A stretch of 64,000 nucleotides of DNA from Vibrio maritimus (GCF_021441885.1 NZ_CP090438.1:1-64000), one strand, 5' to 3'. Positions 39,507 to 47,851 are shown, counted from the stretch's first letter. Notes: generated from the letters alone by a model not told the origin. A program made the numbers and translations.

Positions 39507-40448
39507 TTATCTTAAGTGCAATGTTTTCTGACGAATGATGTCGATAAGCCAGTTTAGAGCCGGGTCGCGGTCTCTATCTTTATGCCAAAATAAGGTGTAG
39601 GCCATCGGAGGAAACTCTAAGGGCAGTGGCAAGACTCTCAGTCCCATTTGCTCAGCGACCAAATGAACAAAATGCCTCGGTGCGGTAAAGACAAAATCGG
39701 TGTAGCTGCAAAGGGCCGCTGCATTATTAAAGTCAGGAACTGTAATGGCGATATCACGCTCTTTACCCATATCAGCGAGTTTGTAGTCCAACAGCCAGCG
39801 GTCGCTTCCATCACAGCGTACTTGTACATGTCGCAAGGAAAGGTAGGTATCTAGGTTCCAAGGTTTAGAAAGAATAGGGTGGTTTGCACGAACCAGACAC
39901 ATCTGATTGTCTCTATACACCTCAAGTTCTTGGATATCGTCTGGGGTGACCATAGTGCGGATTGCATCTCGAATATCAATGTCTTTACCAGTGATGCCAA
40001 GATCGAGTTCGCCTTTTTGCATCTGCTCAAACGTCGATTCGTTCCAAGCATGAGTACTAATACTGAGATTAGGACCTTGACTGAATATCGCAGGTAAGAA
40101 ATGCGGCATGATGAGAGGGTAGACGCTCTCAACGGCTGCAATGTGGAAACGGTATTCACTGGTGGTCGGCGAAAACTCTGGTGGCGCAGTAATCGACTGC
40201 ATGTGAGTTACCAAAACATCAAGTTTCGGCTTAAGCTGAAGGGCACGAGGTGTGGGAGACAAGCCATGAGCATGACGAGTAAATAGCGGGTCATCAAACA
40301 ACTCACGTAGTTTGGATAGAGATTTACTGACCGCGGATTGGGTTAGGCACAATCGATTTGCTGCCCGAGTCACATTGCATTCATCTAAGAGAACCGACAA
40401 ACAGAGCAATAAATTGAGATCGATCCGACTCAGCTTTTCTAAGTTCAT
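39507..40448 (-). CDS. LysR-family regulator divergent from an MFS gene
   Basis: The 313 residues comprise an N-terminal winged HTH (IDLNLLLCLSVLLDECNVTRAA; LTQSAVSKSLSKLRELFDDPLF) and an effector-binding domain. It is of the NodD/LeuO-like subgroup. It is divergent from the Bcr/CflA transporter gene with 115 bp between them, which suggests it controls that transporter. A perfect 7-1-7 palindrome overlaps its own SD, suggesting autoregulation. The effector is unknown. Confidence 0.9.
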   Translation of the reverse strand: MNLEKLSRIDLNLLLCLSVLLDECNVTRAANRLCLTQSAVSKSLSKLRELFDDPLFTRHAHGLSPTPRALQLKPKLDVLVTHMQSITAPPEFSPTTSEYRFHIAAVESVYPLIMPHFLPAIFSQGPNLSISTHAWNESTFEQMQKGELDLGITGKDIDIRDAIRTMVTPDDIQELEVYRDNQMCLVRANHPILSKPWNLDTYLSLRHVQVRCDGSDRWLLDYKLADMGKERDIAITVPDFNNAAALCSYTDFVFTAPRHFVHLVAEQMGLRVLPLPLEFPPMAYTLFWHKDRDRDPALNWLIDIIRQKTLHLR

Positions 40449-40456
40449 AGTGAGAA

Positions 40457-40471
40457 ATTCCTACTAGGAAT
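40457..40471. promoter_or_regulatory. LysR-type operator candidate
   Basis: ATTCCTACTAGGAAT is a perfect inverted repeat with the T-N11-A pattern of LysR boxes, 8 nt upstream of the lysR start codon and overlapping its AGGAA SD. A second, looser repeat ATGAG...CTCAT spans 40479-40503. Confidence 0.6.
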
Positions 40472-40563
40472 AATGCTAATGAGTATAAACCATTTCTGCT
40501 CATATCATAACGAATATAGAATCGCATCCCAATTGAACACATTCTATCGGTAAGAGGCGACCT

Positions 40564-41751
40564 TTGAATAACACCCCTTCTAAAGTCCAAGTAGCAGCGC
40601 TCGTCATGTTGGTATTTTTTAGCCCTTTGGCTATTGATATTTATCTGCCAGCATTGACGCAGATCTCTTCATCTTTTGATGTCGCACATACTCGTGCGCA
40701 GGACACGATCACTTGGTTTTTGATTGCGATGGGTGTAGGTCAACTCTTTGCAGGGCCACTTGCCGATAAACTAGGACGTCGAACGGTTGCCCTTGGTGGT
40801 ATCGCTATCTACGGAATGAGTGCTTGCTTGGCGTGGGCAGCTCAATCTATCGAGTGGATGCTTGCCGCAAGGTTGCTACAAGGCTTAGGTGCGTGCGCGA
40901 CATCTGTAGCGGCCTTTGCAACCGTTCGCGATATGTATGGGCCAGAGCGCAGCGGAAAAATGATCAGTTACCTTAACGGAGCCATTTGTTTTATTCCGGC
41001 ACTCGCTCCAATCTTGGGCAGTTATTTAACACAGCAATTTGGCTGGCGCGCAAACTTCAGTTTTATGGCTGGATTTTCACTTATGGTTGGAGGCATGGTT
41101 CTGCTTAACATGCGTGAGACCAATCCTGCTCAAAGTGGCGAAAAGTACTTTGCTTTGTCTCGCTACACACAGGTGCTTAGTACACCAACTTTCTTATTTC
41201 ATGCCACGCTATGTTTGCTGGCGATGGGGGTTATTCTTGCCTATGTGACGTCTGCACCCGTAGTCTTGATGGAACAAATGGGTTTGTCGATGAATGCCTT
41301 TACGTTCTGGTTCGGCCTTAATGCGGTGTTTAATATCGCTGCCTGTATGTTAGCGCCAAAAATCATGGACAAGGTGGGGACCCACAAAACTCTGCAACTC
41401 GGTATTGTTACTTTATTGACAGCTGGCGCAGCCATGGTGTGGGGAGCGAAGTTCTACACACCGGCATCGTTTATGGTTCCAGTCATTCTTTCATCGATAG
41501 GCTTTGCCCTTATATTGGGGGCTGCGGCGGGTAAGGCGTTAGCACCATTTGGCGATAAAGCTGGCACAGCTGCTGCGCTACTTGGCTTGTTCCAGATGAG
41601 TGGTGCTGGCCTTTTGGTTGGTATCATGCAGCGAATGGGTTTAGAAGCTCCTTATATGATTGCACTACAAATGTGGCTTGTACTGCCTGCACTAATTATC
41701 CTCAAGACAAAAGTTGGTAAAGGCTGGCATCAAACTGTAAAAATCGGCTAA
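40564..41751 (+). CDS. Bcr/CflA-family MFS efflux transporter
   Basis: Proton-driven 12-TM major facilitator of the drug-resistance Bcr/CflA group. The 395 residues include the TM1 motif SPLAIDIYLPALTQI, the motif A loop GPLADKLGRRTVALGG, and QGLGACATSVAAFATVRDMY. Start is TTG 40564 with AAGAGG at good spacing; the next ATG would cut into TM1. Some relatives (E. coli PunC/YdhC) move purines, and drug export is inferred from the family only. Divergent LysR suggests ligand-induced expression. Confidence 0.9.
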   Translation: MNNTPSKVQVAALVMLVFFSPLAIDIYLPALTQISSSFDVAHTRAQDTITWFLIAMGVGQLFAGPLADKLGRRTVALGGIAIYGMSACLAWAAQSIEWMLAARLLQGLGACATSVAAFATVRDMYGPERSGKMISYLNGAICFIPALAPILGSYLTQQFGWRANFSFMAGFSLMVGGMVLLNMRETNPAQSGEKYFALSRYTQVLSTPTFLFHATLCLLAMGVILAYVTSAPVVLMEQMGLSMNAFTFWFGLNAVFNIAACMLAPKIMDKVGTHKTLQLGIVTLLTAGAAMVWGAKFYTPASFMVPVILSSIGFALILGAAAGKALAPFGDKAGTAAALLGLFQMSGAGLLVGIMQRMGLEAPYMIALQMWLVLPALIILKTKVGKGWHQTVKIG

Positions 41752-41843
41752 TTTAAAATCGATTTAGTTTTCCCAATTGAAAAAACGGGTGTATATTTAG
41801 CTCTATATACCCCGTATTAATTAATAACTGGATAAACGCAGTA

Positions 41844-42128
41844 ATGTCTTTGACAACGTACGAAATGGCTCGTGTTCTCGAGCAAATGGAAGAATCTCCA
41901 GAAAAAATCATGTTTGGTAAGTTGCTCAATGAATTGGGTAACCAAAGTGAAGAGCGTATACGCAGTGCCGCTAAACAGGTACCAATCCATATACTGCGAG
42001 ATATTGTTTATCAATTTCAGCAAGTCATTGAATCTCGTAAAGGTGAGCAGGTAGAGTCACTCGCCAAAGAATTGGCAGAACAAGGCATTTCAGCTGAAGA
42101 ATTAAAAGCCTTTCTTGCGAACAAGTAA
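41844..42128 (+). CDS. Uncharacterised 94-aa helical protein
   Basis: I do not recognise the family. The 94 residues are soluble, charged and almost entirely helical by composition. An N-terminal half (MSLTTYEMARVLEQMEESPE) is followed by RSAAKQVPIHILRDIVYQF, and the C-terminal helix-turn-helix-like end reads LAKELAEQGISAEELKAFL. It has its own upstream gap (92 nt) and is closed by a strong bidirectional terminator, so it is a real single-gene unit. It could be a small regulator or adaptor, but nothing proves it. Confidence 0.75.
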   Translation: MSLTTYEMARVLEQMEESPEKIMFGKLLNELGNQSEERIRSAAKQVPIHILRDIVYQFQQVIESRKGEQVESLAKELAEQGISAEELKAFLANK

Positions 42129-42142
42129 TCCATCGTTTTATT

Positions 42143-42175
42143 AAAAAGCCCGGTATATTTATACCGGGCTTTTTA
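42143..42175 (+). terminator. Bidirectional terminator before the buf operon end
   Basis: AAAAAGCCCGGTATA / TACCGGGCTTTTT stem with a short loop, between the 94-aa gene (+) and bufD (-). Confidence 0.92.
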
Positions 42176-42200
42176 CTTCCTACATTATTCAATCAACAGA

Positions 42201-42653
42201 TTATTTTATCTGTGAACGAATGACTTTATCTGCGGATATAGGTCCAGGTCCCCATACGACGACGACTAATATCATCAAGCCCCAGAGTTGGTGGTCATAG
42301 AACCCTTTTTCCCAAAGCAGTGGGTATGAAACAACGGCAATGATATTAAACACAAACAAGACAGCTGCCATTGGTCGAGTAAACAAGCCGAGAGCAACAA
42401 ACACCGGCAAGATCAATTCTGCTGCGGTACCCATATATGCCGCCAACTCCCAGGGTAAAATCGGCACTTGGTACTCGAGCTCAAATAGATAAAGCGTGCT
42501 GTCCCAAGACGCAATCTTGGTTAGTCCAGAGTTAAAGAAAACCCAAGCGACCCACAGGCGGCAGAACAGTAGTAGCAATGGTACAAAGCCAGCTTGAAGC
42601 GTATCGATTAGCTTATCGTAGCTTACTAGCCAATTAGAGAGTGTTGATTTCAT
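42201..42653 (-). CDS. bufD: DoxX-family membrane protein of the bufferin operon
   Basis: 150-residue integral membrane protein with four hydrophobic helices (FVPLLLLFCRLWVAWVFFNSG; AAYMGTAAELILPVFVALG; AAVLFVFNIIAVV; LWGLMILVVVVWG). DoxX proteins are often linked to thiol or redox processes, and DoxX genes commonly close DUF2282-DUF692-DUF2063 operons. Start overlaps the bufC stop by 4 nt (ATGA), so it is translationally coupled. Its exact role in peptide maturation or redox supply is unknown. Confidence 0.85.
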   Translation of the reverse strand: MKSTLSNWLVSYDKLIDTLQAGFVPLLLLFCRLWVAWVFFNSGLTKIASWDSTLYLFELEYQVPILPWELAAYMGTAAELILPVFVALGLFTRPMAAVLFVFNIIAVVSYPLLWEKGFYDHQLWGLMILVVVVWGPGPISADKVIRSQIK

Positions 42654-43441
42654 GTCATGCTCCTTGCGGTGTGCTCGTTATGCAGAGTAAATCCAGCTAC
42701 AACATCCAAGGCGAATATACTTGGTAGTGCCGTTAGGAGAGCAGGATCAATGAACTTAAGTGGCTGCTGGTGAGACAAAGCGGTCAACAATTGAAAGCTA
42801 GTCTCGTCGATCACATGTATGGTAGGGGATGCCAATCCATGCTTTATGACGAGCACGGATTCGGGTTGATTGATATTGAAATCATCGAGCTGCTCGTTGT
42901 GAATTGCCTCTATAAGGCTTGCGATAGCAAACATAGACTGCATCAAACGATGATTTGGTTTCACATGAAACACAAGCTCACTGTGCTGTGTTTCTGGTAC
43001 TAGAGTCATGTTGACGAGTGGCTCGATGTCATCATTAATGCTGCTTAACGGACATTGATTAAGTGCATCAATCGCTGATTCTAGCGTCATGACATCGACT
43101 AAATAGGGAACCGCGCTTGTAATGTTGTCCAGTTCAGATACGGAGTGCGTGAAGCCTTCCCCATAGTCGGCGACATTGCCTGATTGTGGGGGATGATGAA
43201 TGATGTGGTGTTTTGCCATTGACTGGAAACACTCCTCTCCCACGAGCTGTAATGTTATTGGATAGCAGGCTGCTAGTACTTCACTTAGGCTAATGACGAA
43301 ATTATTGCGATAGACTTGCATACGATCATCGGCACTAAAGTGGTCGCCGACAATATATTGGTTGATGCTGCTATCAGTTTGGCAGAGGGAGCGACTGAAG
43401 GCCGATTGCAGTTCACTAAGACTTAGTTCGCTGGGATTCAT
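42650..43441 (-). CDS. bufC: DUF2063 partner protein (BufC/HvfC type)
   Basis: The 263 residues have the N-terminal DUF2063 DNA-binding-like fold (LQSAFSRSL; YRNNFVISLSEVLAACYPITLQLVGEECF), common to partners of DUF692 enzymes. The C-terminal half is divergent. In bufferin and methanobactin-like pathways this subunit presents the precursor to the oxidase. It overlaps bufB by 1 nt (TAATG) and bufD by 4 nt. A degenerate parS lies inside the gene (42957-42972). Confidence 0.88.
   Translation of the reverse strand: MNPSELSLSELQSAFSRSLCQTDSSINQYIVGDHFSADDRMQVYRNNFVISLSEVLAACYPITLQLVGEECFQSMAKHHIIHHPPQSGNVADYGEGFTHSVSELDNITSAVPYLVDVMTLESAIDALNQCPLSSINDDIEPLVNMTLVPETQHSELVFHVKPNHRLMQSMFAIASLIEAIHNEQLDDFNINQPESVLVIKHGLASPTIHVIDETSFQLLTALSHQQPLKFIDPALLTALPSIFALDVVAGFTLHNEHTARSMT
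42957..42972. promoter_or_regulatory. Degenerate parS-like site in bufC
   Basis: GGTTTCACATGAAACA differs from the parS 16-mer at two positions, one of them in the central CG. It is 5.4 kb from the second perfect site. V. cholerae chromosome I is known for a cluster of three parS sites, so this may be the third, or chance. Confidence 0.4.
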
Positions 43442-44298
43442 TATGCGCTCCTCAATGTCTGCGTGCTATTTTCAACGAGAATATCGATCGCCTTCTCAGC
43501 TTCTTCGAGTAGCACTTGCGGCTCGGGGATATCGAGATCCCACTCAATGAGAGTAGGGACTGGAGCGTTTGAACCGTTCCACTCTCGATATAACTCCCAT
43601 ACTTCATCCGATACCCGAGCACTGTGGGTATCAATCCAAATTTCACCTTGCTCAAGCTGCTTACGGGTAAAACCGGCTAAATGAATCTCGTCTACGGTCG
43701 TTGGATCGACAGCGGCAAGATAGCGATTTGCATCGTAGCCGTGGTTGAAGCAAGAGACATGCACGTTGTTTAGGTCGAGTAACAGACGGCAATCAGTACG
43801 ACGTTGCACTTCGGAGAGAAATTCCCATTCTGGAATGGTCGAGTGATTGAATCGCAAATAGCTGGATGGGTTCTCAATTAATAGCGGCCTTTGAATTGCA
43901 TCTTGTACTTGAAGCACATTGCGACAAAACAGTATCAACGCTTCTTCCGTATAGGGAAGTGGTAGCAAGTCATTAAAATAATGCCCACCGTGCTCACTCC
44001 AACTTAGGTGATCCGAAACAGCAAATGGCTGAATGTCATCGATGAGCCGTCTGAGCTGATGTAAGTGTTGAGTGTTTACTTCTGACGCCGAACCCAAAGA
44101 AAGACCGATACCATGACAGCTGATATTGACCTGATCGCGAATCGCCTTTAACTGACGGTACTCAGCGGTATGCGATAGGAAATAATTTTCGCTATGAATC
44201 TCAAGCCATCCTACCTTATCAGCATGCTGCTCAAAGTAGTCTAGGTGTGGTGTGCGTAATCCAACACCAACAAGCTGAAAGGCACGACTTCGATCCAT
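43441..44298 (-). CDS. bufB: DUF692 multinuclear iron oxidase (MNIO), BufB type
   Basis: TIM-barrel non-haem iron enzyme of the MbnB/TglH superfamily that oxidatively modifies cysteines in ribosomal peptides. The 285 residues start MDRSRAFQLVGVGLR (GGGAG-type SD upstream) and show the family's His/Asp/Glu ligand set in LEIHSENYF, SCHGIGLSLG, VSDHLSW, LLIENPSSYL, LLLDLNNVHVS, EIHLAGF, DTHSARV and LIEWDLDIPE. It is 173 nt after the precursor gene and overlaps bufC. The substrate is inferred to be the DUF2282 peptide just upstream. Confidence 0.93.
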   Translation of the reverse strand: MDRSRAFQLVGVGLRTPHLDYFEQHADKVGWLEIHSENYFLSHTAEYRQLKAIRDQVNISCHGIGLSLGSASEVNTQHLHQLRRLIDDIQPFAVSDHLSWSEHGGHYFNDLLPLPYTEEALILFCRNVLQVQDAIQRPLLIENPSSYLRFNHSTIPEWEFLSEVQRRTDCRLLLDLNNVHVSCFNHGYDANRYLAAVDPTTVDEIHLAGFTRKQLEQGEIWIDTHSARVSDEVWELYREWNGSNAPVPTLIEWDLDIPEPQVLLEEAEKAIDILVENSTQTLRSA

Positions 44299-44339
44299 GA
44301 TGATCTCCCTGATCTGTTTGATTTTGTGGGTAACTTGTA

Positions 44340-44371
44340 GAAAACGAAAGGGGCGCATCGTTACGCCCCTT
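44340..44371 (-). terminator. Leaky terminator/attenuator between bufA and bufB
   Basis: AAGGGGCG / CGCCCCTT stem with an 8-nt loop. On the minus strand it is followed by an interrupted T-run (TTTCGTTTTC), so partial read-through is likely. That would give more precursor than enzyme. Confidence 0.6.
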
Positions 44372-44471
44372 CGGTCTTGTTGTAACTTGAAAACGTATGA
44401 ACAAACAAAGTGAAGACAAAGTTACAATCAAGCTATGCTGATAGCATTGTCGCTTCTAGCACGCGGGACGG

Positions 44472-44732
44472 TTACGCAGACTCTGTGCTACCACCAACCA
44501 GTTTGCCGCATAGGCCCTTAGGGACAACAACGAAGGCATCTTTCTGGTTATCTTCTTTAGCAGTACCTGCACATGAGCTGGTTTTTGTTGCACAGTCGTT
44601 TTTCCCAGCTTTTGATACGCCGTAGCATTTCTCTTTATCTGCTGCGTGTGCTGGTGCTGCGCCTAGTGTTGCACCGCCAAGAGCGATTAGACCGGTAACT
44701 GCTGCAGTGATAGCTAGATTAGTAGTTTTCAT
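44472..44732 (-). CDS. bufA: Bufferin-type RiPP precursor (DUF2282)
   Basis: The 86-residue precursor has a Sec signal peptide (1-30, ending APAHA), unlike most RiPPs, and a secreted core with four cysteines (36, 47, 54, 75). The conserved pattern is EKCYG-x-SKAGKNDCA-SCAG-PKGLCGKLVGG. Bufferins of this family carry oxidase-made thiooxazole rings on cysteines and bind copper in the periplasm or outside. GAGGAA 7 nt before ATG 44732 is a strong SD; the frame runs 30 codons further upstream without one. A TATCC/GGATA repeat lies at 44796-44809 in the promoter region. Confidence 0.9.
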   Translation of the reverse strand: MKTTNLAITAAVTGLIALGGATLGAAPAHAADKEKCYGVSKAGKNDCATKTSSCAGTAKEDNQKDAFVVVPKGLCGKLVGGSTESA

Positions 44733-44963
44733 AGTACTTTCCTCGAGACTTGATCCATGTGGTTTATTTTCACAGGTCACTGTTTGCGACTTGCTTATCC
44801 AATAGGATAGGAAGCCAAACAAAAATCTTTCAAAAAGATCAAAAAAACTTTGTAATAATGTTAAGTGTCATGATATATCATTGATTTGTATTTAATTTTT
44901 TTAAATTTAAAATTAAGAAAATTTTCTGAAATGGTGAGACTGTTTGAGTTATAATCAACTGAT

Positions 44964-44979
44964 ATGTATAAATAACCAG
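44964..44979 (+). promoter_or_regulatory. SOS (LexA) box of uvrD
   Basis: ATGTATAAATAACCAG resembles the E. coli uvrD SOS box (CTGTATATATACCCAG) and deviates from CTGT-N8-ACAG at two positions. It sits just downstream of a TATAAT at 44950-44955 and 15 nt before the start codon. Confidence 0.55.
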
Positions 44980-44994
44980 TAGCTAAGACTCATC

Positions 44995-47166
44995 ATGGAT
45001 CCTTCTCTTCTTCTCGACGGTCTCAATGACAAGCAGCGTGAAGCTGTTGCAGCCCCTTTAGAGCACATGCTCGTCCTTGCCGGTGCAGGCAGTGGTAAAA
45101 CGCGCGTTCTGGTGCATCGTATTGCTTGGCTTATGTCGGTAGAGAACGCCTCTCCGTTTTCCATTATGTCTGTGACCTTTACCAATAAAGCGGCAGCAGA
45201 GATGAGAGGGCGTATTGAAGAGCTGATGATGGGCAGTGCTTCTGGTATGTGGAACGGCACTTTCCATGGCATCTGTCACCGCATCCTGCGTGCGCATTAT
45301 CTCGATGCTAAGCTTCCAGAAGATTTCCAGATCATTGATACCGACGATCAGCAAAGGCTGTTAAAACGTCTCATCAAGGCGCAGAACCTGGATGAGAAGC
45401 AATGGCCAGCACGTCAGGCAGCTTGGTGGATTAATGGTAAGAAAGATGAGGGGCTACGACCTCAACATATCGATAGCTACCAAGATCCTGTGACTAAGAC
45501 CTATTTGCAGATCTACACCGCGTACCAAGAGGCGTGTGATCGTGCTGGGCTGGTGGACTTTGCAGAAATCCTGCTGCGTGCCCATGAGCTGCTGCGTGAT
45601 AACAAGTTTGTTCGTGAGCACTACCAAGCGCGCTTCAAACACATTCTGGTGGACGAGTTCCAAGACACCAACAACATCCAGTACGCCTGGCTGCGCATGA
45701 TGACCGGCGCTGACTGTAAGGTGATGATTGTTGGTGATGATGACCAGTCTATTTATGGCTGGCGTGGTGCTAAGGTCGAGAATATCCAGAAGTTCTTAGA
45801 TGAGTACCTAGGTGCGAAAACCATTCGCCTTGAGCAGAACTACCGCTCCACTAAAACCATCCTTGAAGCTGCCAACGAGCTGATTGCCAACAATACTGAA
45901 CGTATGGGTAAGGAGCTATGGACGGAAGGTAACGAGGGTGAAAAGATTTCTGTTTACTCTGCGTATAACGAGCTGGATGAAGCGCGTTTTGCCGTGGGTA
46001 AAATCAAAGAGTGGCATGATAAAGGTGGCAGTCTGACAGATTGCGCCATGCTATATCGAAACAACGCCCAGTCCCGTGTTTTAGAAGAAGCCTTGATTCA
46101 AGCGCAGCTGCCATACCGTATCTATGGTGGTATGCGATTCTTCGAGCGCCAAGAGATCAAAGATGCTCTGGGCTATTTGCGCTTGATGGCCAATCGCAAC
46201 GATGATGCCGCATTTGAACGTATTGTGAATACACCGACTCGTGGGTTGGGGGATAAAACCCTAGATACCATTCGTTTTGCCGCTCGCGATCGCGGGGCAA
46301 CGCTATGGGAAGCGAGTATTGCACTACTGGATGAAAAGGTTCTTGCTGGGCGCGCTGCTGGCGCGCTATCGCGTTTCATTGAGCTTATCAATGCACTCGA
46401 AGACGACACGTTCGAATCGCCGCTTCATGAGCAAACTGACCATGTGATCAAGACCTCTGGGCTATTTGCTATGTACGAGCAAGAGAAGGGCGAGAAGTCT
46501 AAGGCGCGCATTGAAAACTTGGAAGAGCTCGTCACCGCAACGCGTCAGTTTGAGAAACCCGAAGAAGCGGAAGATATGACGCTGCTGACGGCGTTCTTAA
46601 CTCATGCAGCGTTAGAAGCTGGAGAAGGTCAAGCCGATGAGTTTGATGATGCGGTGCAGCTAATGACACTGCATAGTGCTAAAGGTCTCGAGTTCCCAAT
46701 GGTATTTATGGTGGGGGTTGAAGAGGGCATGTTCCCTAGCCAGATGTCGGCGGAAGAAGCGGGCAGGTTGGAAGAAGAGCGTCGCCTCTGTTATGTGGGT
46801 ATGACGCGGGCGATGGAGAAGCTGTTCATCACCTACGCAGAGATGCGTCGTCTTTACGGACAAGACAAATATCATAAGCCGTCTCGTTTTATCAGAGAGT
46901 TGCCAGAGACATGCTTGCAAGAAGTTCGTATGAAGGCGCAAGTCAGCCGTCCAACGACAGCGGGACGCTTTAGCCAAACGGAAGTGAAGAATAACTTCAA
47001 CGAAACGGGCTTCAATCTAGGTGAGCGTGTCATGCACCCTAAATTTGGTGAAGGAACCATCATCAACTTTGAAGGAAGTGGCCCACAAAGCCGCGTACAA
47101 GTTGCCTTTAACGGTGAGGGTATCAAGTGGTTGGTGACGCAGTACGCCAAGCTAGAAAAGCTGTAA
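44995..47166 (+). CDS. uvrD: DNA helicase II UvrD
   Basis: SF1 3'-5' helicase of nucleotide excision and mismatch repair; it displaces UvrBC-incised oligonucleotides and nicked strands. The 723 residues carry Walker A AGAGSGKT (29-36), motif II DEFQDTN (about 220), motif III GDDDQSIYGWRGA, motif V-VI (TLHSAKGLEFPMVFMVG; EERRLCYVGMTRAM) and a C-terminal tudor-like tail (GERVMHPKFGEGTI). It is monocistronic, with an SOS-like box and its own terminator at 47191. Confidence 0.97.
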   Translation: MDPSLLLDGLNDKQREAVAAPLEHMLVLAGAGSGKTRVLVHRIAWLMSVENASPFSIMSVTFTNKAAAEMRGRIEELMMGSASGMWNGTFHGICHRILRAHYLDAKLPEDFQIIDTDDQQRLLKRLIKAQNLDEKQWPARQAAWWINGKKDEGLRPQHIDSYQDPVTKTYLQIYTAYQEACDRAGLVDFAEILLRAHELLRDNKFVREHYQARFKHILVDEFQDTNNIQYAWLRMMTGADCKVMIVGDDDQSIYGWRGAKVENIQKFLDEYLGAKTIRLEQNYRSTKTILEAANELIANNTERMGKELWTEGNEGEKISVYSAYNELDEARFAVGKIKEWHDKGGSLTDCAMLYRNNAQSRVLEEALIQAQLPYRIYGGMRFFERQEIKDALGYLRLMANRNDDAAFERIVNTPTRGLGDKTLDTIRFAARDRGATLWEASIALLDEKVLAGRAAGALSRFIELINALEDDTFESPLHEQTDHVIKTSGLFAMYEQEKGEKSKARIENLEELVTATRQFEKPEEAEDMTLLTAFLTHAALEAGEGQADEFDDAVQLMTLHSAKGLEFPMVFMVGVEEGMFPSQMSAEEAGRLEEERRLCYVGMTRAMEKLFITYAEMRRLYGQDKYHKPSRFIRELPETCLQEVRMKAQVSRPTTAGRFSQTEVKNNFNETGFNLGERVMHPKFGEGTIINFEGSGPQSRVQVAFNGEGIKWLVTQYAKLEKL

Positions 47167-47190
47167 ACGATTCAACATGAACGTTTAACC

Positions 47191-47220
47191 AAAAGGAGCT
47201 TATCGATGGGCTCCTTTTTT
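47191..47220 (+). terminator. Terminator of uvrD
   Basis: AAAAGGAGC / GCTCCTTTTTT stem with a 10-nt loop, then T-run. Confidence 0.85.
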
Positions 47221-47271
47221 GTATCTAGTGTTCTAGGTTGAGCCTTGTTTTGAATCGCTAGATCGCAGACA

Positions 47272-47760
47272 AAGAAAAACCCCGAGGGCTTGCGCCCATC
47301 GGGGTTATAGTCTTACTCGCAGCAATCCGGCTACTAAAAGTGCTCCATGCATCTAATCCATGATAGTGTGCTGTAATCCGTCAGCTTAGTCCTTTCGTCG
47401 CCTTCCTAGCGGTGTCCTAATGATCTTATCCTGATCTGCTAACAATCCTCGTTAGCGCACTTCACTTGTTCCCTGAGCGGTGTCCCTGACATCATCCTGA
47501 TGCTAAGTCCTTGCCTCATCCAGAGGTGTCCATTGTCTTTCCTTAGTAGTAACCATCCTAGTTACTATTGCGTCCATTCAATGTCCAATTTGCTTTCCAT
47601 GCCGATCATTCATCCTGAATAACCGTATCTTCTTCCTGAAGATGCCCAAATCCGTGAGCGTTTCCTGTTCCGTGTCAGCATCCTTCCGACATGGTTAATA
47701 TTAAACGAAACTGGCCTCGGAGCAATCCAGTTAAACGGTAATAATCCACTGTCTCAGCAA
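47272..47760 (-). ncRNA. csrB: CsrB-family small RNA (CsrA sponge)
   Basis: The minus strand has about 28 GGA motifs in under 500 nt, many as AGGA or GGAT in small hairpin loops (e.g. ATCAGGATGAT, AACGAGGATTGTT, GATCAGGATAAGATC). It ends in a strong terminator, AACCCC...GGGGTTTTT (47272-47306). Such RNAs titrate the translational repressor CsrA, linking VarS/VarA signalling to carbon metabolism, motility and quorum sensing. The start (about 47760) is inferred from a GATAAT -10-like element at 47767-47772. No open frame fits the region. Confidence 0.9.
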
Positions 47761-47851
47761 AGCGAAATTATCTCTATTCTAATAAAAACAGATAGTTAGC
47801 TCGTTTTAGGGGTGAATGCTTGTAGCACGAAGCGATAAACACCTAAGGCTT

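Noticed and set aside
47280..47700. Tandem repeat or CRISPR-like array suggested by recurring ATCCTGAT and GGTGTCC words
   Set aside because: Spacing and words are irregular; on the minus strand they are the GGA loops of CsrB.
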